A stretch of DNA of 64,000 nucleotides. Source: Strigops habroptila (lineage: Eukaryota; Chordata; Aves; Psittaciformes; Psittacidae). Below the pieces are notes generated by a model. That model made no database searches and was not told the DNA's origin. It was given only the letters and a program-made list of their open reading frames with translations. Every line of letters starts with the position of its first letter. Position 1 is the stretch's first letter. The position numbers and the translations under genes are program-made. Of the stretch, positions 34,501 through 46,500 are shown one piece after another. The stretch covers positions 3,150,001 to 3,214,000 of the forward strand of contig NC_046360.1 in NCBI RefSeq assembly GCF_004027225.2. Reading direction: 5' to 3'.

Positions 34501-37500
34501 GCGCATCTCTCTGTCCAAGCCATGGTCAAGGATGCAGCCTCTCATCAGCTCCAGGCTTTCGGGTGGCTGCTGGGTGCTTTGGAGAGGCGGCTGCACTGCA
34601 AGTGCCTGTTCCTGGGCACTCCAGGCTCATTAACCTTTGGGGATAAGAGGATTACAGCAAGTCACCGGCTTAACTCCACTGCTGCTGTACAGCCCCACAT
34701 GGCAGGGTGACACCGGGGCTTCCCTCATGCAGGAAAGGCAAATCCAGCCTCTTTTCCCAATGGCTGGGCTCAGTGCTTTGGGACAGGCTCGCTTTTTGGG
34801 ATCCATTCACTGTGGTTTTGTTGCTGTCATGCTTGGCTTGTGGGTGCAGCTATTTTGGGCTCTTTTGGGGCTGATTTGGTGCATGGACACCTTCGACATT
34901 GCCCCTTCAGCGCAGCATCGGGTTCCTCCTGCATAAGTCAGGAGCACTCGATAGCTCCGCATCAGGTTCCTGTTCCTGCAGGAAAGTTCCTCAATTCGGA
35001 GGCATCCCGGGACAAGCAGCTGTGTCAAAGCAGGTGCTTTCCCTGTTTCTATAAGGTTTTGTGGCTTGTGGGGCTGCAGGGAGGGACCAGGTTTCTCTTC
35101 CGGCACGAGCGCCGGCGGCGGAGCCGCTTCCTGCCTTTCCAGCAGGGACCTTTTCCCTCTGCCGGTGACCAAGGGCTTGTAGGCTCAGACACAGCCCCAG
35201 CACTTGAGCAAGGGTAAAGTAGCTCAGCTGAGTCTGCAGGGACCCGGTGAGGAGGAGGAAGATCCTCATCAATCACAGCAACTCAGTTTTGCAGCCTGTT
35301 ATTACACAGGAGACAGAACCGACCCCTGTCTGGGGTCATCCTTTGGAACAAACTCGTACCTTAAAGTGTGCTGTGATCAAACACATTAAAATATAGATAA
35401 TCCTACTCCGATACTCGCATTACTCTGCATTTTTGCTCCGTCGAAACGGGCATTGTGGCTGCCAGTCCCTCTTTGCCTGGGGACTGCGTTTGGATGAAGC
35501 AAGGTCCTCAAAAACCTTCCCTCCTCCCCAGTTCAAAGGCTTCTTGTGATTAGACAAACGACCCTGGAATTTGGCATCTCGCTGCTGTGCTTTAATGCTG
35601 CCGCGCACAGAGTTGAGTTCAGGCTGCAAAAATGCAGCAGTTTGTTTCCTGGGACAGGGTCAATGGGGAGCATCAGTGGTGTGGTCGGCAGTGACCTGGC
35701 TCTGGCTTATAACAGGCTGTTTTGTGGATAAAAAGCCTATTTTGGTGTGTCACAAACAGCTTTGAGGTGAGAAATGTGTTATAAAATGCAGGGTATTCCC
35801 TGAAAGCACCAGCTGCAGGGGTCACACCAGTCTCTCCTCTTGCAGGCCATCAGCATCAGCAAAGCCATAAATACACAAGAAGCACCGGTGAAGGAGAAAC
35901 ATGCCCGACGTATCCTTTCCCTTGGCTCACCTGGATGGTGCAGAGGAGATGCAGTGTGAGGTTTCACCCCATGGGGCTGGAGCTATGGGAGGTTTTGGAG
36001 ACAGGGGACCCACGCAGAGTCTTGGTTGGGAGGTGGCATCATGTAGGTTTGTCCATCAGTGAAAATGCAGACAAGAGCAGTGCAATAACATTGCATTTCT
36101 CGGGCAGTAAAATGCAGAGGGCTCTGGTGTGCCCTGCAGCAGGGGAAGGGGCGCCAGAAGAAAAGAAATGGGGCTTTATCTGTGAGTGCAGCATCATGCT
36201 GGTGATCCCTGTGCCTGCAGTACACTCGCTGTGTGTCCCCTTTGTAATGAGTGTGAACAGGAATAGTCCCCAGCCCAGCCTGTTCCCTGCTCCTGTGTGT
36301 GTCCGGTTGGCCTTGACCATAGGGAAGGGATCATCCTGGGGACACACCATGAGAAGGGAGCGTTCACCTTTTGGTCCTACGCCATCGGGCTGCCCCTGCC
36401 CAGCAGCGCCATCCTCAGCTGGAAGTTCTGCCACGTCCTACACAAGGTGCTGCGCGACGGCCACCCCAACGTGAGTGTTCCCTCGGAACATCCCTCCTGC
36501 TTTGCTGATGAGGTCCCTCTGCACAAAGGGTGGGTTTCCTTCCCTGTCACCTTTTCCAGGCCGTGGGGCTGTGAAGCACTCTGTTACCTCCCATCTTTGA
36601 AACCAACCCATCAAAGCCCCAACCTCTGTTTGCCACTGAAAGGCTTGAACTTCTTCCAAAGCTGGAGCAGCAAAAGGGGCCGGATCCATCCTCCTCCCCA
36701 GCTTCAGGGCAGGCAGGAGGGCACTTGCCCAGCTCCATGCCAGCCCCACCATGCCACATGCCTCCTGTTATTCATAGTCATAGCATCCTAGAATGGTTTG
36801 TGTTGGAAGGAACCTTAGAGCTCATCCAGTTCCAACCCCCTGCCACAGGCAGGGACACCTTCCACTAGAGCAGGTTGCTCCAAGCCCCTGTGTCCAACCT
36901 GGCCTTGAACACTGCCAGGGATGGGGCAGCCACAGCTTCTCTGGGCACCCTGTGCCAGTGCCTCAGCACCCTCACAGGGAAGAGCTTCTTCCTAACGTCT
37001 TCCTGATGTCTTTGCCCCCAGGTCCTCCAGGATTGCCAGAGGTACCGCAGCAACATCCGAGAGACAGGGGACCTGTGGGTGAGTGGGGTGAAATGAGGTT
37101 TGTGCCTTCTGGGGAGTTTGGAGGTGGGTGCTGAAAACCGTTTTGAACACAGGGAGGGCAAAGCACCACCTGAAATAACCCATCATCTGTGACCCTGCTG
37201 GGTGATGGCTGTGTGCATGGTGAAGGGCAAGAGGGTGAGAGCCATAGGGCCACCAGTGCATGTGGGAATCTGCTGGATCTGGTTGTATCACTTCAGATTT
37301 GCCTCATTTCTCCTTGTGTCTCTGGCAGGGCCATTTACATGACAGGTACGGGCAGCTGGTGAGCATCTATACACGGCTCCTCCTTGTCAAGATCTCCTTC
37401 CATATCAAGGTGAGACCCTCTGCTGCCTCCATGCCCTGCCCTGCTGGGGGACGGGGCTTCACTGGGGGATGTTTCACCCCAGCAAAAACATTATCAACAA

Positions 37501-40500
37501 CTGCTGCTTTTGTTCTCCTTTTACAAAGCATCCCGAGTTCCCCCCGGGCCTTGAAGTGCCAGATGAGGTGCTGGAAAAGACGGCAGGGACAGATGTGAAC
37601 AACATGTGAGTGTCCTGGCAGGAGCACAGCACCCGGTGCATGGCCACCAGCTCCGTGCTGTCAGCATCCTGCAACAAAACAGCTCCTGATCAGGGCAGCC
37701 ATCGGTGGTTTAAAGATTGGTTGGATGGTGCCTGATTCCTCCTGCACCTCTTGTGGCTGCCCCATCCCTGGCAATGTTCAAGGCCAGGTTGGACACAGGG
37801 GCTTGGAGCAACCTGCTCTAGTGGAAGGTGTCCCTGCCTGTGGCAGGGGGTTGGAACTGGATGAGCTTTAAGGTCACTTCAACCCAAATCCTTGTCACTC
37901 TGAGCCCTCAGCATCATGAGGACCTGCAGTGACCATGAGCACCTGGAGCAGGGATGTCTCTGCTGATGGGTGATGGGGTTTTGGGTTTCTTTGGCAGCTT
38001 CCAGCTGACGGTGGAGCTGTTTGACTACCTGGATTGGGAGCTGAAGCTGTCGGAGTCAGGTGAGGAGGCGGCAGGTCCCTCCCTGGGGCTCTTGAGCAAT
38101 AGTTTCGCTCTGTGGTTGGGAATGGAGTTCTGGAGCCTGAGGTCAGAGGCTCAGATCCTTCCTCCGCCTGCAAGGAGGTTTCTGAGCTCATTTCTCAGCT
38201 GGATTCCCCTGTTGATGCTCTGTAGAGGTGCTTGTAGGAAAACATTTAAGGAACGTGGTGATTTTAGCCCACCTGAGCAGTGCAGAGCGTTGTTTTCAGA
38301 GCAGTGCTGCTCTGAAATAGGTTCTTACTTGCTTTTGGTACAACTGTGTTAATCATAAGCATTACCCAAATCCTTTCTATTGCCCTGAAGCAGAGGATGG
38401 GGCTGTACCTCTTTCTAAATACTCATTTTCCCTTGCTGAAATTCCTCTGGGGATGTCTGCTTCTCTTGGCTGCTTCTCCAGGAATTTTTAGATGGCTTAA
38501 AAATGGGGCAGTTTCTTCCTTTGTTGTGAGTCAGGAGCACGGAGCTGCCCTGGAAAACAGGGCACAGCAGGAGACACCGTGCTCCCAGCTCCCACCAGCC
38601 TCATGCTTCTCCTCCTGACCCAGTTATACAGAGAATTTATATTCATAAATACTTTAAAGCTGAGCAGGGAAGAAGCCAGAGTGGATATGCTGGCTGGATT
38701 CCTGCCAAGGGAAGGGATCTGTTTCCAAGCCGGGGCATATGAGGCTGCAGTGTCGGCAGGTCCATCCCCTGCCCTGGGATGCTCTCCCAGCTCCTTGCAT
38801 GGTTAAATAGAGGAGAGCAAAACCCCTTGCCTTCCTAGCTGTGTCGTGCAGCAGCAGCTCCTGAGGTCAGACTACCTGCCTTTACATCATTTTGGGCTTA
38901 AATCCCTCCTTTTTGGGGTTGGGGTATCCAGGGCAGAGCTGAGCACCCCTTCCCTCTGCCATCACTGTCCCTTTGGGTGTTCTTGGTTGGAAGGGGGTTA
39001 TTCCCAGCTCAGCGGGACAGGGCAGGCAGCAGCCCCAGTGTTTATCCCTTGTCCTGGCAAAGCCACATCCATTGTGGTTAATGATCAAGCAGAGATGTGG
39101 TGCCAGCACCTCACTGCGCTCACCCTCCAGTTTTCAGGCAGCTCAACACCTCGATGGCGGTGTCGCAGATGTCGGCGGTGCAGTGCCGCCTGGCCCCCCT
39201 CATCCAGGTCATCCAGGACTGCAGCCACCTTTACCACTACGCTGTCAAGCTGATGTTCAAGCTGCACTCCTGTGAGTCCCTGGGGATGTGCCCCATGCTG
39301 GTCTTTTCCTGGGTTGGGCTTCTGGATAGATTTGGGGATCAGGCTTGTGTGGATGGAGGCATCCATCACCATGTCCACATTACCCCAGCCAGACTGTGAG
39401 GACCTGCTCCATCCCATGTAGACATCCCAAATGAAGGAATTAGAACGACTCATTCTTGATTAATTCCAACTGATGTGCCTTGACCTGCCAGCCCCCGATG
39501 GGATTGGTGGGCAGCACGGTGCCAGGGGCCTCGTGGGGATTTTGGGGTTTCCACAACCATCTCTCCCTGTGCCATGTCCCTGGTCCCTATGCGAGGGATG
39601 GGGACACCTCCCTCCTGTCCTGACCCCTCACATCCCTCTCCCACCTGGCCTTTATCTGCTGGCTTTGGCAGCCAGAGGGGTCCTGCTGCGTGTGAATGAA
39701 TTTGCAGCCCTGGATCAGTCATGTCTGTCCCCTCCATCACTGCAGGTCTGCCGGCAGACACGCTGCAAGGCCACCGAGACCGCTTCCACGAGCAGTTTCG
39801 CAGGTAACCAAGGGCTGAGGTGGGATGCTGGGGTCCCCTCCCTCCTGCCATCCCCCCTCCCCACCTCCCCTGCGAGCAGTTCTTCTTTACCCCCTCTCCA
39901 GCCTCAAAAACTTCTTTAAGAAAGCATCCGACATGCTGTATTTCAAGCGGCTCATCCAGATCCCTCGGCTGCCAGAGGTACGGCAGGATCTCGGTGTGGT
40001 GTCTGCGTGTGATGCTTTGGAAAGCTTGTGGGTTCAGGGTGTCCCCATGGATGGGTTCAGTGTCTGAGGACACAGCAGCACAGGGATGGCTGCCTCCCTC
40101 CCTTCTCTTGGTGTGCTGCTGCAGTGGTTCCCAAAACCCCAGGTGATGCCACCACAATGTCTTGTCCCCGCAGAGCCCCCCAAACTTCCTTCGGGCATCC
40201 GCACTGGCCGAGCACGTGAAGCCGGTGGTTGTCATCCCTGAGGAAGCCCCCGAGGATGAGGAGCCAGAGAACCTCATTGAGATAAGCACAGCTTCCACCG
40301 TGGAGCCACAGGTAGGTGGGGACACAGGGATGGGGACCCTGCAACGGGGGACACAGGTACCCACAGGTGCTCAGCTCAGCACCCTCTGTCTTCTCCAGGT
40401 CACCTCGGGTATATTTGACCAAACCTTTGGGCCTCCCAATGGCATTCGCGATGACAGGTATGGGGGGTCCAGTGGTGATGCCGATGGGGTGGCCACTGCC

Positions 40501-43500
40501 ACATGAGACCAACCTGCCCTTTCCCTGCAGGGATGCACAGATCGAGAGCCTGAAGAAGGAGGTGGACATGCTCCGGGCAGAGATGGAGAAGATTAAACTG
40601 GAGGTAAAGGCCTGTTGGGAAGCAACCAGTGTGGGAGAGCGGGGTGCTTTTGACTGCTGTGGTGTTGAAACCCTAATGGGATGCAGCAGGAGCAGAGTCC
40701 TGGCACCCAGCACTGTGCTTTAGGACCAGTGCCAGGACCCGACTCCTGGTGGGATGGGATGGAGGTATGAGATGTGTCCCCTGCTGTCCTGTCTGTCTGT
40801 TAGCAGTGGGGACAGAGCTGCTGCAGGAGGGGAGAGCTTTCCAGTGCATCTCACAGCAGCTTTGCCCAAATCACAGCCAGGCACTGGGATGGGGATGTTG
40901 GGGAGGGCAGGTTGCTGTTGGCATCGCTGCAGTGCCCAAGTGCTGTTGGTGCCCCGCAGGCGCAGCGGTACGTCACGCAGCTCAAGGCGCAGGTGAACAG
41001 CCTGGAGGGAGAAGTGGAGGAGCAGCGCAAGCAGAAGCAGAAGGCGCTGGTGGACAACGAGCAGCTGCGGGATGAGCTGGAGAAGCTGCAGAGGGTGAAG
41101 CAGGACAGCGACAGGTCGCAGCGGCTCTGCGCTGAAGCAGAAAGTAGGTGCCCTACAACACCCATCGGCCACGGGGTGTCCTCAGCACCGGTGCTGATGC
41201 TTTCTCGCCCTGTTCAGAGAAAGCCACCGCCACCGAGATCCGCTACACAAAGCTGAAGGAGAAGCACAGTGAGCTCATCAACACGCACGCCGAGCTCCTG
41301 AGGAAGGTAACACTGCTGCTTGTGCCCGGCAGGGACTGACTGCTGCCTTCATCCCTCTGCCACCACCCATGTGCCCAGCCCCATCCCATATTGGTCCCAT
41401 CATCCTGCATCCAGGGACCTCTGAGCCCTGGGTTTGGGGCACCCCTTGAATTAACGTTCACAAGCAGTCATCATTTTGGATGCCGTGAGAAAGGCATCTT
41501 GTAGGTGTTCTCTGAGCCATAACTTGATGGGAATGAGCATGGCTGTGGGGGGTCCCCCCTCTGATGCCCAATAAGCCCCATGTCCCCATGCAGAACGCTG
41601 ACACCGCCAAGCAGCTGACGGTCACGCAGCAGAGCCAGGAGGAGGTGGCACGTGTCAAGGAGCAGCTGGCCTTTCAGGTGGAGCAGGTCAAGCGAGAGGC
41701 TGAGATGAAGGTGAGCCAGCACAGCCCTGCATCCTTCCCTGCCAGGGGGCTTCCCAACACCAGGCCCTTCCCAGCCTGGGAAACACAGTTTGGGTGCAAG
41801 GGATAGGGGTGGTGGTTGATGTTGCTCCCTTATCCTGGAATGAATTGCCCTCACTCCTCAGGAAGGTGTTATTTAATGCATGCTGCATTCCCTCTTGCCC
41901 AAATCTGCTTTTTCTTGCCCTAAGAAAATGCTACAATGCAAACTAATGGGTTTGGGTGCTCTCATTCGCTGGGGGCTGCTCCCAAGATTCCTGCCCTGGG
42001 GAAAGGAGCCCTTTCAGGAGAACCCCCCCCACCCCAATACCCTGAAAACCCCTCCTGCAAAACACATCTGGATTCATTCCCGCCGCTCTGGCTGCGTGCC
42101 GGTGCCAAGCGGGGCTGGAGCGTGTCTGCAGCTCCATGGCCATGCGGTTGCAGCTGGAGGACCAGAGCCTGCAGATGGAGCAGCTGCGGCAGGAGCTGGA
42201 TGCCCGGCGGGAAGAGCTGGAGCAGGCGCAGCGCTCTCTCAGCCAAGCCAAGCAGGTACGAGGGTGGGGTGCAGGATGTGCCCAGATCCCATCACACAAG
42301 CAAACAGCAGCTCAAACAAATGTCATGGGGCTGAATGTGGGTCCACCCCATCGGTGTCATGAGCTGAGCATGTCCTCAGCTCCCCCCTGTGTAACTGTTG
42401 GGCTCATGATGTGGTGACAGGGGATTGAGAGGGGTCTCTTGCTCCCACTGGTAGGCAGGCACGGAGCTGAGTGCTCAGGTGGAGGCCCTGCACGCTGAGA
42501 AGGAGGTGCTGAGGCGGTCGGTGAGTGAGAAGGAGTGTGAGCTGCTCTCCACGCGTGGCCTCATCGAGGAGAAAGAGCTGCAGCTGAGCCAGGAGGCGGA
42601 CAAGACCTCGAGGGAGATCCGAGAGCTGCAGGGCAGGCTCCTGGAGAAGGTATGGAGCCCACTGCCCCTCAACTTGGTGAGATGTATCTGGGGGGTGCTG
42701 AGCAGTCCAGGGGCTCAGCTGAGCCATCACTGGTGTAGCCAGTGGGATATGACTTGCAGCAGCAATAATGGGATGCTTGGGTCTAATCCTGCAGAGGTGC
42801 TCTCAAGGGATATGATGGTGATGGGCCATGGTGACAGGGGTCCTGTGTCCCAGTTGTGCCACTCGCTTGCTTCTGCTGCCCCACAGAGCAACCAGGAGCA
42901 GAGCCTGCAGCAGAAGCTGCTGGACGAGCAGTTCATCATCCTGCAGCAGACGGTGCGGGAGGCAGAGGACATCCTCCGAGACGCCGTGGCCAAGCTGGAT
43001 GACCCACTGCACATCCGCTGCATCAGCTCCCCAGGTACTTGACCATGGGGCCTGCAACCCAGATAACATTGCATCTCAGCTTCCCCCAGGCCTTTTTTCC
43101 CTACCAAACGTCACAGCAAGGACATTGGGGTCCCAGGAGTGAATTTATAGCTCTTATGAAGAGCTATAAAGAGCACTGTTTTGCTCAGATTTTAGTGCTG
43201 TTCCCAGGCCAGGGCCACAAGGACCTGAGCTGTCTTGGCTTCCACTCAGTGGTGCCTCACGGAGTTAACACTCGTGCTCCTTCAGACACTAATGAAGCTA
43301 AACTCCTTGCAGATTACCTGCTCAGCCGGGCACAGGCAGCGCTGGAGTCCACGGATGCCCTGGAGAACGGGCACGCGCAGTACGTGGCCTCCATGGCAGG
43401 TACCTGGGACTGGGGACCGGTGGCATCGCTTGCACCTTGCTTTTACTTCTATACACCCAGCAGCTCGCAGCTGCTTCGGGGCTATAAGCAAGCGTGCAAT

Positions 43501-46500
43501 GCCCTGGTGATGGAGGGATGGAGCGGGTGGGTTCCTATGTGCTCATTCAAGGAGCAACCTGCAAGCTGGAAGGGTCAATACCAACCTCTCCAAGCTCTTG
43601 TTTTGATCCTTGAGTGCATTCAGGGGCAGGTTGAAGCCCCCAGGACATGGCAAGCGGTGCCCTGGGCTGGCAGAACCTGACCACATCCTCTCGCCATCAG
43701 ATGCTGCGGGGCTGGTGGGGGCTCTGGCCCTCTTTGCACACTTGATGGCCGACACCATTGTGAATGGCAGCGCCACGTCCCATCTGGCTCCCACTGACCA
43801 TGCTGACCGTGAGTGCTGTGCATGGGCACTGCGTGGTGGGGGTTCTTTTTGCTTTTTGGGGGGGTTGGCCATGCCGAAGTATCCTCCATCAGGGGTTGGT
43901 TATGGGGCACATCTTCCCTGGGGGCAGCATTATCCCATCTTCCAACATTCCCTCCACTTTGGTGCCCCTTCCTGGGCCAGGGTTGTTGTTTCACTCCTGG
44001 AAACTGATTTATGCTCTTCTGCAATAAGCTTCTGGATGCCATCAATGTGTGGCATCATCTCCATAGCTGAGGGAAGGAGGAAGATGAGGGTGGTGGGGAT
44101 GGGATAGAGAGATCCATTGTCCATTGGGGGACCTGTCACCAACCCATCCTCTCCCCAGGGCTGACGGAGACGTGCCGGGACTGTGGGCAGCAGAGCCTGG
44201 ACTACCTGGGCAAGCTGAAGGACAAGCAGACACTGGGGCGTGCTGAGCTGGGGGACGTGCGGCGGGCGCTGCGGGGGGTCCTGCAGCTGGCCCAGGTAAG
44301 AGATGGAGCCCACTGCACCCACCTTACCATCGGGGCTGGCAGGGTGAGCTCCTTCTGGCATGGGTGTTTGTTCCCCTAAGGAAAATCAAAGCAGGCAGTT
44401 AATGCAGAAGGATGTTGCCTCCATTTGTCGAGGTGGGATGTGTGCTCAAAGCTGCACCTTGATGGGCAGCCTCTTTTTAAAGAACAGTACCCAAACCCAT
44501 GGCTTTTATGGCATTTCCCATGGTCCAGAGCTGAAATCAGAGATACTGGGTTGGAGTGGGGTGGCTCTTTGGGGTGGCTTGTCCCCCATACGCACAGGTT
44601 CTGGTGCTTTCCTTGAGCCATCTCAGCTTCTGAGCACCAAGACTCAGATCAGCTGAAGTCTTTCAACCCCTATGGAATAAAACTTCTCAACTTTCAGATG
44701 TTTCTTCTTGTGAAGCCCCCATTAGTCTTTTCCATTAAGCAACAGTGAATTCAAAGGCTGTCAGCTCTCCAGAGCCCTCTAGAGTTCTGCCTGGCAAAAC
44801 TGCTCCTGTGATTGAGTTTCGTCACTTTGATTTGGGGCATTTCTTACCCTGTGCCATGTTCCCTGCAAAGAAGTACATATACCTTCACCCTTGTGGCCTG
44901 CAGAATGCTGCTCCTGCAGCTTTATTTAGGGGAGGAAAACTGAGTCAGATACCTTGCTTTGGTGTTATTCCTTACGAATATTCCCTTCTCTCCCTCTGCC
45001 CACAACCTGGTGGCTGCTGCCTCCTCTGGCAGGAGCTGAGGCCCAAGAGCTTGGACATCAAGCAAGAAGAGCTGGGGGACATGGTTGAGAAGGAGATGGC
45101 TTCCACCTCAGAGGCAATTGAGGATGCTGTCAGGAGGATAGAGGTGAGATGAAGCTGCAGGATGGACCATTTTGGTCCCTTGGGGCAGCAAAGTGTCCAA
45201 CTCTCCTCCACCCTGCTCGTCCTGCAGGGATGCCACATTGAAGAGATGCCTTGCAGCAACGTGGCATCCAACCCTTCCTCTTGTGTTTCCCAACAGGAGA
45301 TGATGAGCCAGGCCAGAAATGAGAGCTCCGGTGTTAAGCTTGAAGTGAATGAGCGGTGAGTGTTGAGGGGTGGCATATGACAGCCACGGGCAGGTTTCTG
45401 TCCATGCCCATACCGTGCTGGGCTGTGCCCTGCTCCAGAGCCCCACATGCAACCCAATGCTCCATCATCCTTATGCTGAGCATGACATTCTCTTTAGAGG
45501 GGTGGACCTTGGTCTTGCACGTCTCAGCCCATTGTTTGCAGCTGCTTTGTGGCCTGCTTAGAAGTAACCTACAGGCTGGCTGGTCTCCAGAACAGACCCA
45601 TTTTCTAACTGGGACACAGCATTGGAGGATGCTGAATGCTTTCTCTTGTTCCCCTACAGGATTCTGAACTCCTGCACGGACCTAATGAAGGTGAGTACTG
45701 CAGAAGCTGAGCTGGGGCATCAAAGACTGTGCAAAACCATAACTTCTCACCATTGGCAGCATCAGTCCTTCTCTATACAATCCTTATCAAACATCAAAAC
45801 CTCTTTTTCTTCATTCCAGGCCATTAGACTTCTTGTAATGACATCTACAAACTTACAGAAGGAGATAGTAGAAAGTGGCCGGGTAAGTCTCTCTGGAGAT
45901 GGGCTGCTCAGCCCCATGCTCTCTGCGCCCATCACTGTCACCTTTGCAAAGACGTGTTTGTCTAAAGACAACGACCTAAATTTGTGTGTTTTAAACCCAG
46001 TACAAATTTGCAGCTTGGAGCTCTAACGCTTGTTTTATTGATATATGTTTAAACAGGCTAGTAAGAATGGCCTGAAGGGCCCAGAAATGCTGCCAATCCT
46101 TTGATTTATGGCTTTATAGATTAATTTCTGTACTGTTATGTTTTATATGGATGTTTTATATGGATTTATGAATCTATATATTGTTGTATATTAGAACTAA
46201 GTTAATATAGGCCATAATGTTCTCTGAACAACAGGGGGCAGCAACAACTCAGGAGTTTTATGCCAAGAACTCGCGCTGGACCGAAGGGCTGATCTCTGCC
46301 TCCAAGGCTGTGGGCTGGGGAGCCACGCAGCTCGTGTAGGTACCCCGGGACCTCTCCTACGGCCTCTCCAGCTCCATGTGCTGTGCCTGGGGCTGGCCCA
46401 TGCTTCTCCATCACCCAGTAACCCAAATTGTCCCATGCAGCTGAGTCTGCACAGAGCATTACTGATAATTCCTTACAGAGCATCCTGGGTCAGTGAAATA

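Noticed and set aside
42132-42153. Upstream acceptor for HIP1R exon 17 (CAG at 42129-42131)
   Set aside because: It gives the wrong frame. The CAG at 42151-42153 keeps phase and yields 34 codons, matching the human exon as I recall it.
43144-43170. MicroRNA precursor at the perfect hairpin
   Set aside because: The arms are only 12 bp, far short of a pre-miRNA stem.
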